Of a stretch of DNA of 64,000 bases, positions 1-9,751 are shown piece by piece. This stretch comes from Planctomycetaceae bacterium (GTDB lineage Bacteria; Planctomycetota; Phycisphaerae; Phycisphaerales; SM1A02). Under the pieces are notes generated by a model. It searched no databases, had not been told where the DNA came from, and was given only the letters and a program-made list of their open reading frames with translations. The stretch is from assembly GCA_947492385.1 (NCBI GenBank), contig CANLMX010000001.1, forward strand, positions 62,001 to 126,000, in the 5' to 3' direction. The translations under genes were made by a program, and so were the position numbers. The stretch's first letter is position 1. Every line of letters starts with the position of its first letter.

Positions 1-188
1 GGCAGGGGCACGCCGAGGCGCCGGGCGACGCATCCGGCGAGCGCGTACGTCAGCTCATCGGGGTACTGCTTCATGATGACGAAGACCGCGTCGTCGACGC
101 CGGCCTCGGCGCGGATCGATTCCCACGCCGCCTCGCCGAGGCGGTCGGTCACCATCTCCTGGAGCGCATGGTTCACCATTCCGAGCAT
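1..188 (-). CDS. H-NOX / heme-NO-binding domain protein (partial, runs off the left edge)
   Basis: Reverse complement reads MLGMVNHALQEMVTDRLGEAAWESIRAEAGVDDAVFVIMKQYPDELTYALAGCVARRLGVPLP; the N-terminus closely parallels the adjacent H-NOX protein (MYGMVNQAVEALVTERFGEDTWRRV...MKQYPDAVTYQLVGAI). Confidence 0.8.
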   Translation of the reverse strand, partial: MLGMVNHALQEMVTDRLGEAAWESIRAEAGVDDAVFVIMKQYPDELTYALAGCVARRLGVPL

Positions 189-191
189 GAT

Positions 192-761
192 TCAGGCCTT
201 TCCCGCTTCGGCGAGCGGACCGTGGAAGCGAACCAGGAACGTGTCGAACGCCGCACCGCCTTCGCGGGTGGTGACGGGCTCCGCGGTGACGTGTTCACCG
301 TACATGCGCCCCACGCCCTGGACCAGTCCCACGACGAAGTTCGTGAGCCCCGGGCGCTCGGAGTGGTATTCGAGCAGCAGTCCCTCGGGATGCGGCACGG
401 TGCGGAACGATGGCGGCTTCAGCTCGGGGAACGAGAGCGCAATCCGCGCGTGCATCGCATCGAGGGCCCCGAGCAGCTCGCGCGCGTTGCGGCCCGCCGC
501 CATCATCACCTTGCCCCACGGGCCGCGCTGCGCGTACTCGACCCAGTAGACGCCGAACGCATGGAGCAGGTCTGCGACCGACGCACCGGTCTCGGCTGAG
601 ATCGCGCCGACCAGTTGGTAGGTCACCGCGTCGGGGTACTGCTTCATCGTGACGAAGAGCGGGTCGGCAATGCCGGCCCTCGCCTGGACGCGCCGCCACG
701 TGTCTTCGCCGAATCGCTCGGTGACGAGTGCCTCGACCGCTTGGTTCACCATTCCGTACAT
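192..761 (-). CDS. H-NOX (heme NO/O2-binding) domain protein
   Basis: N-term MYGMVNQAVEALV; LDAMH (proximal His region), FPELKPPSFR and YxSxR heme motif (LEYHSERPGL). Start placed at 761 (MYGMV), not 845. Confidence 0.88.
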   Translation of the reverse strand: MYGMVNQAVEALVTERFGEDTWRRVQARAGIADPLFVTMKQYPDAVTYQLVGAISAETGASVADLLHAFGVYWVEYAQRGPWGKVMMAAGRNARELLGALDAMHARIALSFPELKPPSFRTVPHPEGLLLEYHSERPGLTNFVVGLVQGVGRMYGEHVTAEPVTTREGGAAFDTFLVRFHGPLAEAGKA

Positions 762-890
762 GGGGCGCTCCGGGTTGAGGGCCTGCCCGGGAACCGGCAC
801 AGGCCCCGGAGGCCACAGTATGACGCTTCGGGCTCCCGGTCGCACCGGGAGCCCGAAGTCGGCGGATCGGTCGCGGAACCGAGGCGAGCC

Positions 891-2741
891 TCAGCCCGGC
901 GAGCGCGCGCCCAGTCCCCGCAAGATCGCGTCCAGCAGCTTCTGGTCCCGGTCGGCGGTGATTTCCCAGAACATTGCGCCGCCGAGCCCGATCGACTCGG
1001 CCCATTGGAGCTTGATGGCGATGGACTCCTCGTCCTCGTAGCCCACCCAGTGGCCCCCGAAGGCCGTGGGGGAGTAGACGAACGGCGACTTAGACACCGG
1101 ATCCCAGCCGCGCGTGTACCCGGAGCCCGCCGCGAGGAACTCGCGGTCGATCTGGGTGAAGTCGCTCACGCCGGTGGCCCCGCTCGACCAATCGTCCCAC
1201 GTCCCGGGCGGCACGCCGGTGCCGGGCTGGAAGAGACCGCCGTTGGCGGCAGGCACGCCCTTCCAGCCACGGCCATAGAACGGGATGCCGAGCACCAGCT
1301 TCTCCGCGGGGACCCCGGCGTCGAGGTACTGCTGGATCGCGTACTTCGTGTTGTACTTGGTGCGGAGCTCGGGGTTCGCCGAGGGAATCCCGGGATTTGC
1401 CTCGAACATGGCGTGGTTGGCGGTGAAGGACAGGTCCCACGCGCCGAAGTAGTCGTAGGTCATCACGTTGATGAAGTCGAGGTGCTGCGCATACGACGCG
1501 GCGTCCATGTTGGCGAACTTGTCGTAGCCCGCGGGAGCCGCGATGGTGAGCAGGTACTCGCGCCCGTCGGCGGTGCCCGCCGCCTGCAGCGCGGTGCGAA
1601 CGTCGCGCATCAGGAGCGTGAAGTTCTGCCGGTCCTCCGGGCGGTACGTGTTCGACTCGAGGCCGCCGGCGACCGGGTACTCCCAGTCGATGTCGATCCC
1701 GTCGAACCCGTAGGTGCGGAGGAACTCGACGCAGCTCTGCGCGAAGACGGCGCGCGACGATGCCGTCAGGGCCACGTCGCTGAAACGTCCGCTGAGCGTC
1801 CATCCGCCGACCGAGATCAGGGTCTTCAGGTGCGGGTGCTGCCGCTTGAGGACGTTGTTGATCTGGTTGTAGGCGCCCTTGATGGGCTGGTCCCATGCAT
1901 CACCCGGGTAGATCTTCTCGATCGCCGCATAGCGGTCGAAGGGGACCACCCGCCCGTCGACACCGATGTCGGCGAAGGCGTAGTTCAGGTGCGTGATCTT
2001 CTCGAATGGCGTGTCCGCGGGCTGGTAGTTGCGCCCGTAAATGCCCCATTCGATCCAGTACGCGACGACCCTGCGTTGCTCGGGACAGGCGCCCCACCCG
2101 CCGAGCAGCGCCCCGAGGTCAACGCCGTCCACCGAGCCGTCGCCATTGAGGTCGGCAGGCGTCTGGGCACCCGTGCCCCACGCGCCCAGCAGCACGCCCA
2201 AGTCGCTGCCGTCGGTTGATCCATCGCCATTGAGGTCCGACGGACACGCGAACGGCCCGCGCGGCCGAATGCCACCGGTGGTGCCGCCGTCGTCGCCGCC
2301 GTCATCGCCGCCGCCGCTTCCGCCGCCACCGCCGCCAGGGAATCCCGCGTACTCGACTACCGCGGCCGTTCCATTGACGGTGCACGATGCGATGTTCTGC
2401 GTGAAGACGCCTGTGCCGTTGAACCCCGCCGTCACCGATCCCCCGGGGGCAATCGTTCCGTTCCAGCCGGCGTTCACGACCGTGGATCGCCCTTGCGAGA
2501 CGGAGTACGTGCCGTTCCAGAGCGTGGTGATCGTCGGCCCGCCATCCCACGAAACTCGCCAGTCGGTGATGGGACTGGGATCGTCATTGCGGATGGTGAG
2601 CGATCCGCCGAACCCGCCTTCCCACGCTCCTGTCCGCGTGAAGGTCACGGTGGGTGGACCGGCAAGCGCCACGTTCGCGGTGATCACGGAGGCGATGGCC
2701 GCAAGAAACGGCAGGCGCACGGGGCGTTCAGGGTTGGGCAT
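891..2741 (-). CDS. Secreted GH18 chitinase-like protein with N-terminal CBM2-like domain and internal dockerin-type repeats
   Basis: Catalytic DGIDIDWEYP motif; SVGGWTLSG; MTYDYFGAWD; signal peptide MPNPERPVRLPFLAAIASVITANVALA; CBM2-like WNGTYS...WNGTIAPGGSVTAGFNGTG; two DLNGDGS.DG.DLG.LLG.WG repeats. Confidence 0.9.
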   Translation of the reverse strand: MPNPERPVRLPFLAAIASVITANVALAGPPTVTFTRTGAWEGGFGGSLTIRNDDPSPITDWRVSWDGGPTITTLWNGTYSVSQGRSTVVNAGWNGTIAPGGSVTAGFNGTGVFTQNIASCTVNGTAAVVEYAGFPGGGGGGSGGGDDGGDDGGTTGGIRPRGPFACPSDLNGDGSTDGSDLGVLLGAWGTGAQTPADLNGDGSVDGVDLGALLGGWGACPEQRRVVAYWIEWGIYGRNYQPADTPFEKITHLNYAFADIGVDGRVVPFDRYAAIEKIYPGDAWDQPIKGAYNQINNVLKRQHPHLKTLISVGGWTLSGRFSDVALTASSRAVFAQSCVEFLRTYGFDGIDIDWEYPVAGGLESNTYRPEDRQNFTLLMRDVRTALQAAGTADGREYLLTIAAPAGYDKFANMDAASYAQHLDFINVMTYDYFGAWDLSFTANHAMFEANPGIPSANPELRTKYNTKYAIQQYLDAGVPAEKLVLGIPFYGRGWKGVPAANGGLFQPGTGVPPGTWDDWSSGATGVSDFTQIDREFLAAGSGYTRGWDPVSKSPFVYSPTAFGGHWVGYEDEESIAIKLQWAESIGLGGAMFWEITADRDQKLLDAILRGLGARSPG

Positions 2742-2998
2742 GGGGCTTGCTTCCTCCTTCAAGGCGTCATGGTCCCCACCACTCACACGCGCAGTGGGAC
2801 ACGCCCGTGAGCGTCGATATCCCCGGCATGCGGGCTTGGTTCGCCAATCCACGGGAATGCGCGACGAATGGCGGCGGATAACGCACTTCTCCCGGGAAAT
2901 TGCGTGACTCGACCGGGACGGCGGCTATGTTCGCTCCAGTTCCGGGTTTCCGCGCGCCGGGCGCGGCCCCTGGTCCGGCATGAACGCGGGGAATTCCG

Positions 2999-4231
2999 GT
3001 GTCCACCACAACACGACGTGCTCCAGGGTCACGCGCATCCACCGACCGAGCGTCGGCGTTCGAGCGCGATGCACGGCGCGCGCTCGGCGCGCTCGCCGAT
3101 GCGCTCCGCGCGGCCGCGGCCTCCGCCGCACCGCGGGGCACGAACGCGCTCGCGATGAGCCGGGTGCTCGGAATCGACAAGAGCCTCTCGTGGCGGATCT
3201 CCCGGTTCACCGCCGAACGGGACCCGGTCGATGGAAGCCAGCACCTTCCGGGACCATCGGGGCTCCGCATTTACGCCGCGGCCGTGCGCGACGCCGGGGC
3301 CCCCATGGGCGTGGCACGCGCGCTCGATGCCGCGATCGACCGTGTCGAGCGCGTCGCGGGAGCGCACGCCGGCTCTCGGGCTGCGTTTCGCGCGATGCTC
3401 GCACACTGTCGCGACGCGGTCGGCGACGACGAACGCACGCTCGAGTTCCGGCGGAGCGCATTCGTGGCCAACTCCGCGCTGTGGGGCATCGAGGCACGTG
3501 CGCGGCTCCTGGTCGCCGTGGTGGTTCCCGCTGCGGACGGGAGGCTTGGCATGGTGCTCGCCAGCGGGTTCTTCGGGCTGCGTCGGATGCGACCGGGACT
3601 GGCGTGGCCGCTTGCACGACGGCGCGTGCGTGATCCGCGCGGTGGCTTGCACGACTCCGGTGCCCGGCCGCTCGACGAGTCGGTGGGCCCGCACGACGCC
3701 CCGATCCTCAGGGAGTTCACGTCGATCGGGCAGCGCGAACTGCACCCGGCCGAAGGGCCCGATGGCACCGATTGGGAGCTCGCGCCTGGCGAGGTCGGGC
3801 TCGCGGGTACCGTCGACTGCGTCTTCGCCGAGCGGTTCGACGCGATCGGCGACCGCGCGCGAGGCGCCACCGAGCTCATGGTGAGGCTCGACGTGCCGTG
3901 CGAGGTGGCCGTGATCGAGGTGTTCGTCGATCGGTCGATCGCACCCGCAGGCGAACCCGTGCCGGCACTGCATGGTTTGCTGACGGGCGGGTCCGGTGCG
4001 ATCGGACCGCAGCGCGAGCGCGCACGGCTTCCGCTCTCGGAGCGACCGCTTCGGCTGGACCCCGACCTCGCCGCGAACCCGCTCGCGGAGGTCCCGCGCC
4101 ACTGGGAGCTCGTGAATGACTGCATGCGCGCGGTCGACCGCTCTCCGGATGCGTTCGTCGGGCATCGACTCGTGGTGCGCCACCCCATGATCCCCAGCGC
4201 ACTCACGCTCTCGGTCTCCACGGAGACCTGA
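2999..4231 (+). CDS. Conserved hypothetical protein (possible N-terminal DNA-binding/helical region)
   Basis: Long ORF with GTG start; N-term segment ALAMSRVLGIDKSLSWRISRF is HTH-like; no confident family. Confidence 0.6.
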   Translation: MSTTTRRAPGSRASTDRASAFERDARRALGALADALRAAAASAAPRGTNALAMSRVLGIDKSLSWRISRFTAERDPVDGSQHLPGPSGLRIYAAAVRDAGAPMGVARALDAAIDRVERVAGAHAGSRAAFRAMLAHCRDAVGDDERTLEFRRSAFVANSALWGIEARARLLVAVVVPAADGRLGMVLASGFFGLRRMRPGLAWPLARRRVRDPRGGLHDSGARPLDESVGPHDAPILREFTSIGQRELHPAEGPDGTDWELAPGEVGLAGTVDCVFAERFDAIGDRARGATELMVRLDVPCEVAVIEVFVDRSIAPAGEPVPALHGLLTGGSGAIGPQRERARLPLSERPLRLDPDLAANPLAEVPRHWELVNDCMRAVDRSPDAFVGHRLVVRHPMIPSALTLSVSTET

Positions 4232-4270
4232 TGCAAGCGCGCGGGGCGCATCCGTGGCATCATCCGCGGC

Positions 4271-5758
4271 ATGGCCGAACCGATCGACACCGCGAGCACC
4301 GAATCCGAGGCCGGATCGGGGCGTGCCGCGCGCATCGGGCGTTTCGCCGGTCCCGCGGTGGCGGCCGGCCTGGTGGCGTCGACGCATCCGGGTTGGGGCG
4401 CAGCCGGCGGACTGGAACCCGATGCGTCGTGGGTGCTCGGGCTCCTCGCGTGGATGGCCATCTGGTGGATGACGCACGCCGCGGAACTCGCGGTCACGTC
4501 GCTGCTCCCGGTCGTGCTCCTGCCGGCACTCGGCGTGATGCCGTTCAAGGACGTGGCGGGCAACTATGCGGACCAGGTGATCTTCCTGTTCGCGGGCGGC
4601 ACGACCATCGCGTGGGCGCTCGAGCGCCACGGGATCAGCGATCGCTTTGTCGGCGCACTGCTCCAGGCGGCGGGCCGTTCGCCGGCGACGGTGGTGGCGG
4701 CGCTCTTCATCGCGGCGGTGTGCGTGAGCGCATTCGTGAGCAACATGGCGGTGACAGCGATGATGCTGCCCCTCGCCCTTGGCGTCGCGGCAGGCGCCGT
4801 TGCGGCACCCGGCGCAAGCGCGGAGGCCGCGGCGCGCGGCCGACGCAACCTGACCACGGCGTCGCTCCTTGCCGTGGCGTATGGCTCGAGCATCGGCGGC
4901 GGCGCGACGTTGGTCGGCAGTCCGCCGAACCCGATCGCGGCGGAGAACCTTGCCAAGGCAGGCCAGCCGATCGACTTCCTCGGCTGGATGCGCGTCGGCG
5001 TGCCGATGGCCGTCGCGATGACCGCGGTCGCGATTCCCGTCCTGTGGTGGATGCTGCCGTGCGATGGGGTGGTGCTGCGGGGCGCGCGCGCGGCACCGGA
5101 GGAGGTCCGTGCCCGCCGCCCCTGGACGCCCGCGGCGACCATGACGCTGGCCGTCTTCGCGGTGACCGTTGCCGCATGGACGACCGGGAACTACTGGCCC
5201 GACTGGATGCGCCCGCGCGACCTGCCGGACGGCGGCGTCGCGATCGCGGCGGCGCTGGTGCTCATGCTGCTGCCGGCCCTTGACGGTTCGGCGGCGCGAG
5301 TGGTGCCGTGGCGTGCCGCCCGTGAGCTTCCATGGGGCGTCTTCATCCTGTTCGGCGGGGGGCTTGCACTGGCGGACGCCATGCAGGACACCGGGCTCTC
5401 CCAGGCGATCGGGCGCGGCTTCGAGGGTCTCGGCGGCGTGACGCCGGTGGTGGCACTCGCGGTCGTCGCGGCCGCGCTGGTCTTCGCAAGCGAGGTGGGG
5501 AGCAACACGGCGCTCACGGCGACCGCGGTGCCGATCCTGGTGGCCGCGGCACCGACCACCGGCCTTCCGCTGCAACAGCTGGTGCTTGCCGCCACGTTCG
5601 GCGCGAGCTACGCCTTCATGCTCCCGGTGGGCACGCCGCCCAATGCACTGGTGTACGCAACCGGCCGAATCCCGCACGGGACGATGATGCGCGTGGGTTT
5701 CGTGCTGAACCTCGCTGCGATCGTGGTGGTGACGACCATCGCGTGGCTGTTGGCGTAG
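4271..5758 (+). CDS. SLC13/DASS-family anion (dicarboxylate-type) transporter
   Basis: Multi-TM; ALGVMPFKDVAGNYADQVIFLFAGG, SNMAVTAMMLPLALG, SIGGGATLVGSPPNPIAAENL, GSNTALTATAVPIL, MLPVGTPPNALVYATG motifs. Confidence 0.88.
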   Translation: MAEPIDTASTESEAGSGRAARIGRFAGPAVAAGLVASTHPGWGAAGGLEPDASWVLGLLAWMAIWWMTHAAELAVTSLLPVVLLPALGVMPFKDVAGNYADQVIFLFAGGTTIAWALERHGISDRFVGALLQAAGRSPATVVAALFIAAVCVSAFVSNMAVTAMMLPLALGVAAGAVAAPGASAEAAARGRRNLTTASLLAVAYGSSIGGGATLVGSPPNPIAAENLAKAGQPIDFLGWMRVGVPMAVAMTAVAIPVLWWMLPCDGVVLRGARAAPEEVRARRPWTPAATMTLAVFAVTVAAWTTGNYWPDWMRPRDLPDGGVAIAAALVLMLLPALDGSAARVVPWRAARELPWGVFILFGGGLALADAMQDTGLSQAIGRGFEGLGGVTPVVALAVVAAALVFASEVGSNTALTATAVPILVAAAPTTGLPLQQLVLAATFGASYAFMLPVGTPPNALVYATGRIPHGTMMRVGFVLNLAAIVVVTTIAWLLA

Positions 5759-5770
5759 CGGACCGCGGGC

Positions 5771-6883
5771 TCAGCGCGCGAGCACGGTCCGGCGCAGGAG
5801 GAACGCGCCCACCACGAAGCCGCCGACGCCGATGCCGCTGAGCACCGCGAGCGGCAGCCACAGCTCGGCCATCGGCCACGCGCGCCACGTGGCGCCTTCC
5901 ACCGCGAGCACGGCCCACTTGAACGGGCTCGCATCGCTCGCGGCCTGCAGGAACGGGGGCATGAACACGAGCGGAACCGTCCCGCCGCCGATCATCGTGA
6001 GGAGCAGCAGCACCGCACGCCCTGCCCCGTGCGCCGCACCCTGCGTGCGGAACGCCGCGGCGAGCACCATCATCACGCCGGTGAACGCGAAGGCATTCGC
6101 GGCGGTCGCGGCCAGGGCCTCGGCGGGCCGTGCGATGGCCACGCCGAAGAACGCGGCGCCCGTGCCGAGGAGCAGCCACTGCGTCGCCATGCACGTGCCG
6201 GCGCACGCGAGGCCCTTTCCGAGAAGCATCTGCCACGGCCGCATCGGCGAGGTCACCAGCCGCACCAGGGTCCCGCGCTCGCGCTCCTCGGCGAATCCCG
6301 ACGCGAACGCGGTGACCGCACCGAACAGCGCCCATGCCACGCCCTGCATGAAGGAGATGCCGAATCCGCCCGCACCGGGGCCGGTGGCGACCTCTGCGAG
6401 CGAGACCTCGACGGGCCGCCACCGGGGCTCCGCGAGCGCCGCGAACACCGCGTCGAAGGCGATCTCGTGAAGCTTGCCGACCAGCATCGCCCCCTCGGCG
6501 CGGCGCGATGGATCGACCACGGCCTCGAGCCGCGCGGTTCCGCCGCGCATCGCGGCATCGGCGGCCGCACCGAAGCCATCCGGCACCACGACGAGCGCAG
6601 CCGCGCGACCGGCACGTACCTCGCGTTCGCCGGCTGCGCGGTCGGCGACGTCCAACGGATCCAGGGATGCGTCGTCGGCCACCGCCTGCAGGAATCGCGC
6701 AGCGGCGTCCGAGCGGTCCTCGCATGCGACCACGACGCGCATCGGTGCGGCGGTGGTCCCGCCGAAGACGTAGCCGAAGAAGAGCGCGATCGCGAGCGGG
6801 AACGCGAACGTGAAGAACGCGGACGGCCGGTCACGCAGCACGAGCCGCACGTCCTTGAGTGCCAGTGCGAGGACGGCGCGCAT
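5771..6883 (-). CDS. ABC-2 type transporter permease
   Basis: N-term TM with VRLVLRDRPSAFFTFAFPLAIALFFGYVFG; central GISFMQGVAWALFG and FAEERERGTLVRLVTSPMRPWQMLLGK typical of ABC-2 permeases. Confidence 0.88.
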   Translation of the reverse strand: MRAVLALALKDVRLVLRDRPSAFFTFAFPLAIALFFGYVFGGTTAAPMRVVVACEDRSDAAARFLQAVADDASLDPLDVADRAAGEREVRAGRAAALVVVPDGFGAAADAAMRGGTARLEAVVDPSRRAEGAMLVGKLHEIAFDAVFAALAEPRWRPVEVSLAEVATGPGAGGFGISFMQGVAWALFGAVTAFASGFAEERERGTLVRLVTSPMRPWQMLLGKGLACAGTCMATQWLLLGTGAAFFGVAIARPAEALAATAANAFAFTGVMMVLAAAFRTQGAAHGAGRAVLLLLTMIGGGTVPLVFMPPFLQAASDASPFKWAVLAVEGATWRAWPMAELWLPLAVLSGIGVGGFVVGAFLLRRTVLAR

Positions 6884-7620
6884 CAGTCGCGGAGACTCCG
6901 GCCGGTGAGGGCGAGGAAGGCAGCCTCGAGCGTGCCGGTTGCGCCGGCGGTGCCCGGCGCGTGCACAGAGGCGAGCTCGGCGGCGGTGCCGGAGGCGAGC
7001 ACGCGCCCATGGTCGATGACGGCGATCCGGGAGCAGATCCGCTCGGCTTCCTCCATGTAGTGCGTCGTGTACACGACCGTGCGGCCATGCTCGGCGAGGT
7101 CGCGCACCGCGTCAAGGATCGCCGTGCGGCTCTGCGGATCGACGCCGGCGGTCGGTTCGTCGAGGAACACGGCCTGCGGGTCGTGCACCAGCGCCGCGGC
7201 CAGGTTGAGGCGGCGCTGCATGCCGCCCGAGAACGCCTTCACGCGGTCGCGCGCACGCGGCAGCAGGCCGACCCGGGAGAGCAGCTCATCGGCGCGCCGC
7301 ACGGGCTCGCGCACGCCGTGGATGCGGCCGAGGAAGACCAGGTTCTCGCGCGCGGTGAGGTCGTCGTGCAGCGCGATCTGCTGCGGCGCGATGCCGATGA
7401 TGCGCCGGACTTCCGGCCGCAGCGGGCTGCCGAGCCCCATGATGTCGACCGTTCCCGCGTCGGGCACCAGTTGCCCGGTGCAGATCGCGATGAGCGTGCT
7501 CTTGCCCGCGCCGTTGGGTCCGAGCAATCCCAGCACCTCGCCGGGGCGCGCCTCGAACGTCGCGCCGTCGAGCGCGCGGAGGGCGCCGAACGAACGGCGG
7601 ATGTCGCACACGCGGATCAT
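6883..7620 (-). CDS. ABC transporter ATP-binding protein
   Basis: Walker A GPNGAGKS; signature AFSGGMQRRLNLAAALVHDPQAVFLDEPTAGVDP; overlaps the permease gene. Start placed at 7620 (MIRVCDIRRSFG). Confidence 0.93.
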   Translation of the reverse strand: MIRVCDIRRSFGALRALDGATFEARPGEVLGLLGPNGAGKSTLIAICTGQLVPDAGTVDIMGLGSPLRPEVRRIIGIAPQQIALHDDLTARENLVFLGRIHGVREPVRRADELLSRVGLLPRARDRVKAFSGGMQRRLNLAAALVHDPQAVFLDEPTAGVDPQSRTAILDAVRDLAEHGRTVVYTTHYMEEAERICSRIAVIDHGRVLASGTAAELASVHAPGTAGATGTLEAAFLALTGRSLRD

Positions 7621-7699
7621 GGATGGTGAAGGGTATGCGCACGGGGTGCACGGCGACGGCGCCGTCGCTCGCATGCGACGCCGAGGCGCGAACGCGGCG

Positions 7700-8725
7700 T
7701 CAGCGCGCAATCGCGGGGCGCACCTGCATGCACGCGTCGATCACGCACATGGCGCGGTCGCGCGCCTCGCGGTCGAGGGGCATGCGCGGCAGGCGAAGCT
7801 GCTCGTTGCCCCACCCCGCGCGCGCCTGGGCAAGCTTCACGAGATGGACGAACTCGGGCACCGCATCGAGCCGAAGGAGCGGCAGGAACCACCGGTACAG
7901 TTCCTCGGCCTCGTCGGCCCGTCCGGCCCGCGCAAGCTCGAACAGGCGCACGCTCTCGGCGGGGAACCCGTTCACCAGGCCCGCGATCCAACCCTCGGCA
8001 CCGGCGGCGACGCCCTCGAGCACCATGTCGTCGATACCGACGAACACGGCGAGGCGGTCACCCGCGAGCGCACGGATCGCGGTCATGCGGCGGATGTCGC
8101 CGCTCGACTCCTTCACGGCGTGCAGGTTCGGGTGCGCGCGCGCGAGCTCCATCACCTGTCCCGGAAGCACGTCGGTGCCGTATGCGGGCGGGTTGTTGTA
8201 GAGCATGCAGCCGAGCGGCGTGGCATCGAGGACGCGCGCGAAGTGCTCGCGCATCTCGCGCCAGGGACCGCGGTAGCCGTAGGGCGGCAGCACCATCAGC
8301 CCGCGGCAGCCGGCGGCGTGGGCGGCACGCGCGATCTCGACGCACTCGCGCGTCGAGCAGGCGCCGACGGCGGCCACCACCGGGAGCTCGGGCCAGACCA
8401 CGTGGACCGCGCGCTCCCAGAGCGAGCGCTTCTCGTCGAGCGTGAGGAGGCCGCCCTCGCCGAGCGATCCCGGAGTGACGATCGCCGCGCAGCCGTGGTC
8501 GGCCATCCACGCGACGTGGCGTCCGAAGAGATCGAGGTCGATGGCGTCGCCCGCGCCGAACGGCGTCGTCACGGCGGGGAAGACGCCGGCCCAGTCGTCG
8601 CGCCGCATGGGAGTGCCTGCGGGTGCCGGCGTGGGCGCGGAGGCGGGGCCGGAACCGGCCCCGGATCCAGACGTGCGGCCCGCCGTGCTGCCGGACGGGC
8701 CCTGCGAGAACGGGCATCCACTCAT
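7700..8725 (-). CDS. DapA-family (beta/alpha)8 lyase/deaminase; candidate pyrroline-4-hydroxy-2-carboxylate deaminase by context
   Basis: GVFPAVTTPF, GxxGEGG, catalytic Tyr in MLYNNPPAYG and Schiff-base Lys in HAVKESSGD; start overlaps the stop of the hydroxyproline epimerase gene. Confidence 0.82.
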   Translation of the reverse strand: MSGCPFSQGPSGSTAGRTSGSGAGSGPASAPTPAPAGTPMRRDDWAGVFPAVTTPFGAGDAIDLDLFGRHVAWMADHGCAAIVTPGSLGEGGLLTLDEKRSLWERAVHVVWPELPVVAAVGACSTRECVEIARAAHAAGCRGLMVLPPYGYRGPWREMREHFARVLDATPLGCMLYNNPPAYGTDVLPGQVMELARAHPNLHAVKESSGDIRRMTAIRALAGDRLAVFVGIDDMVLEGVAAGAEGWIAGLVNGFPAESVRLFELARAGRADEAEELYRWFLPLLRLDAVPEFVHLVKLAQARAGWGNEQLRLPRMPLDREARDRAMCVIDACMQVRPAIAR

Positions 8726-9705
8726 GGTGTTCGTGCTCCTTGCGCGCGCTGCGCGATGGGGATTCCGTGACGATACGGGTCGGCGGAATCCACGATCAGG
8801 GTGCCCTCACCCGTGATCCACGCGCGTCCCGTGATGATCGGCAGGACGCCTCCCTCGGGTGCCGCGCGGTACGAGGCCTCGAAGACGCTTCCAATCACGG
8901 ACTCCTGCCTCCAAGGCGTGTCGGGGGCGAGCCGCCCACGCGCGGCAAGGCAGGCAAGCTTCGCGCTGGTTCCCGTGCCGCAGGGCGAGCGGTCGTAGGC
9001 GCCGCCCGGGCACAGGACGAACGCACGCCCATGGTTGCGGAGGTCGCCGGGGGCGGACTCGAGCTCAACGTGGTCCACCGTACGGTCGGCGACCGTGGCC
9101 TGGCCCGCCCGCTCGAGCGCGCGCCGGCACATCCACGCGGTGCGCGTCAAGGACTCCAGGTTCGACAGTTCGACGCGCTCGCCGTGGTCATGCACCAGGA
9201 GGAACCCGTTGCCGCCCCACGCGACGTCGCCGTGGACGGTGCGTCCGTCCTCGAGCCGAAGCTCGACGTCCTGACGTTCGACCCACGAGCGCACGTTGCC
9301 CACGGTCACGGCATGCGGATCGTCGGCCGGCACCGTGGCTGCGACGGTGCCGGCGGGGGTCTCGATCCGCAGCTCGCCCGGCTGCGCGCGCCCCAGATGG
9401 ACGAGCGTTCGCGCGAGGCCGATGGTGCCGTGCCCGCACATGCCGAGCGCACCGACGGCGTTGAAGAAGATGACGCCCACGTGCGCCGCGGGGTCCGACG
9501 GCGGAACCAGGAGTGCGCCCACCAGCACGTCGCTGCCGCGCGGCTCGTCGACCACCGCGCCGCGCAGCCAGTGCCAGTCGCGGTCGAAGGCACGCGCGCG
9601 TTCGGCGACGGTGGCGCCCGGCGGGATCTGGCACCCGCCCGTCACCACGCGCGTCGGCTCGCCCTCGGTGTGGCTGTCGACGAATGCGATGCGGAGCGCC
9701 GTCAT
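8722..9705 (-). CDS. Proline racemase superfamily, probable 4-hydroxyproline 2-epimerase
   Basis: VDSHTEGEPTRVVTGG; catalytic Cys pair MCGHGTIGLA and RSPCGTGTSAKLA. Confidence 0.9.
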   Translation of the reverse strand: MTALRIAFVDSHTEGEPTRVVTGGCQIPPGATVAERARAFDRDWHWLRGAVVDEPRGSDVLVGALLVPPSDPAAHVGVIFFNAVGALGMCGHGTIGLARTLVHLGRAQPGELRIETPAGTVAATVPADDPHAVTVGNVRSWVERQDVELRLEDGRTVHGDVAWGGNGFLLVHDHGERVELSNLESLTRTAWMCRRALERAGQATVADRTVDHVELESAPGDLRNHGRAFVLCPGGAYDRSPCGTGTSAKLACLAARGRLAPDTPWRQESVIGSVFEASYRAAPEGGVLPIITGRAWITGEGTLIVDSADPYRHGIPIAQRAQGARTP

Positions 9706-9751
9706 GGGGGCGAGGATAGGGCGCCATGCGGGCGGCGATAGCCTGCTGCCC

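Noticed and set aside
3029-5677. 882-aa minus-strand ORF antisense to the hypothetical and SLC13 genes
   Set aside because: Arg/His-rich low-complexity translation typical of antisense frames in high-GC DNA; the plus-strand genes have clear family motifs.
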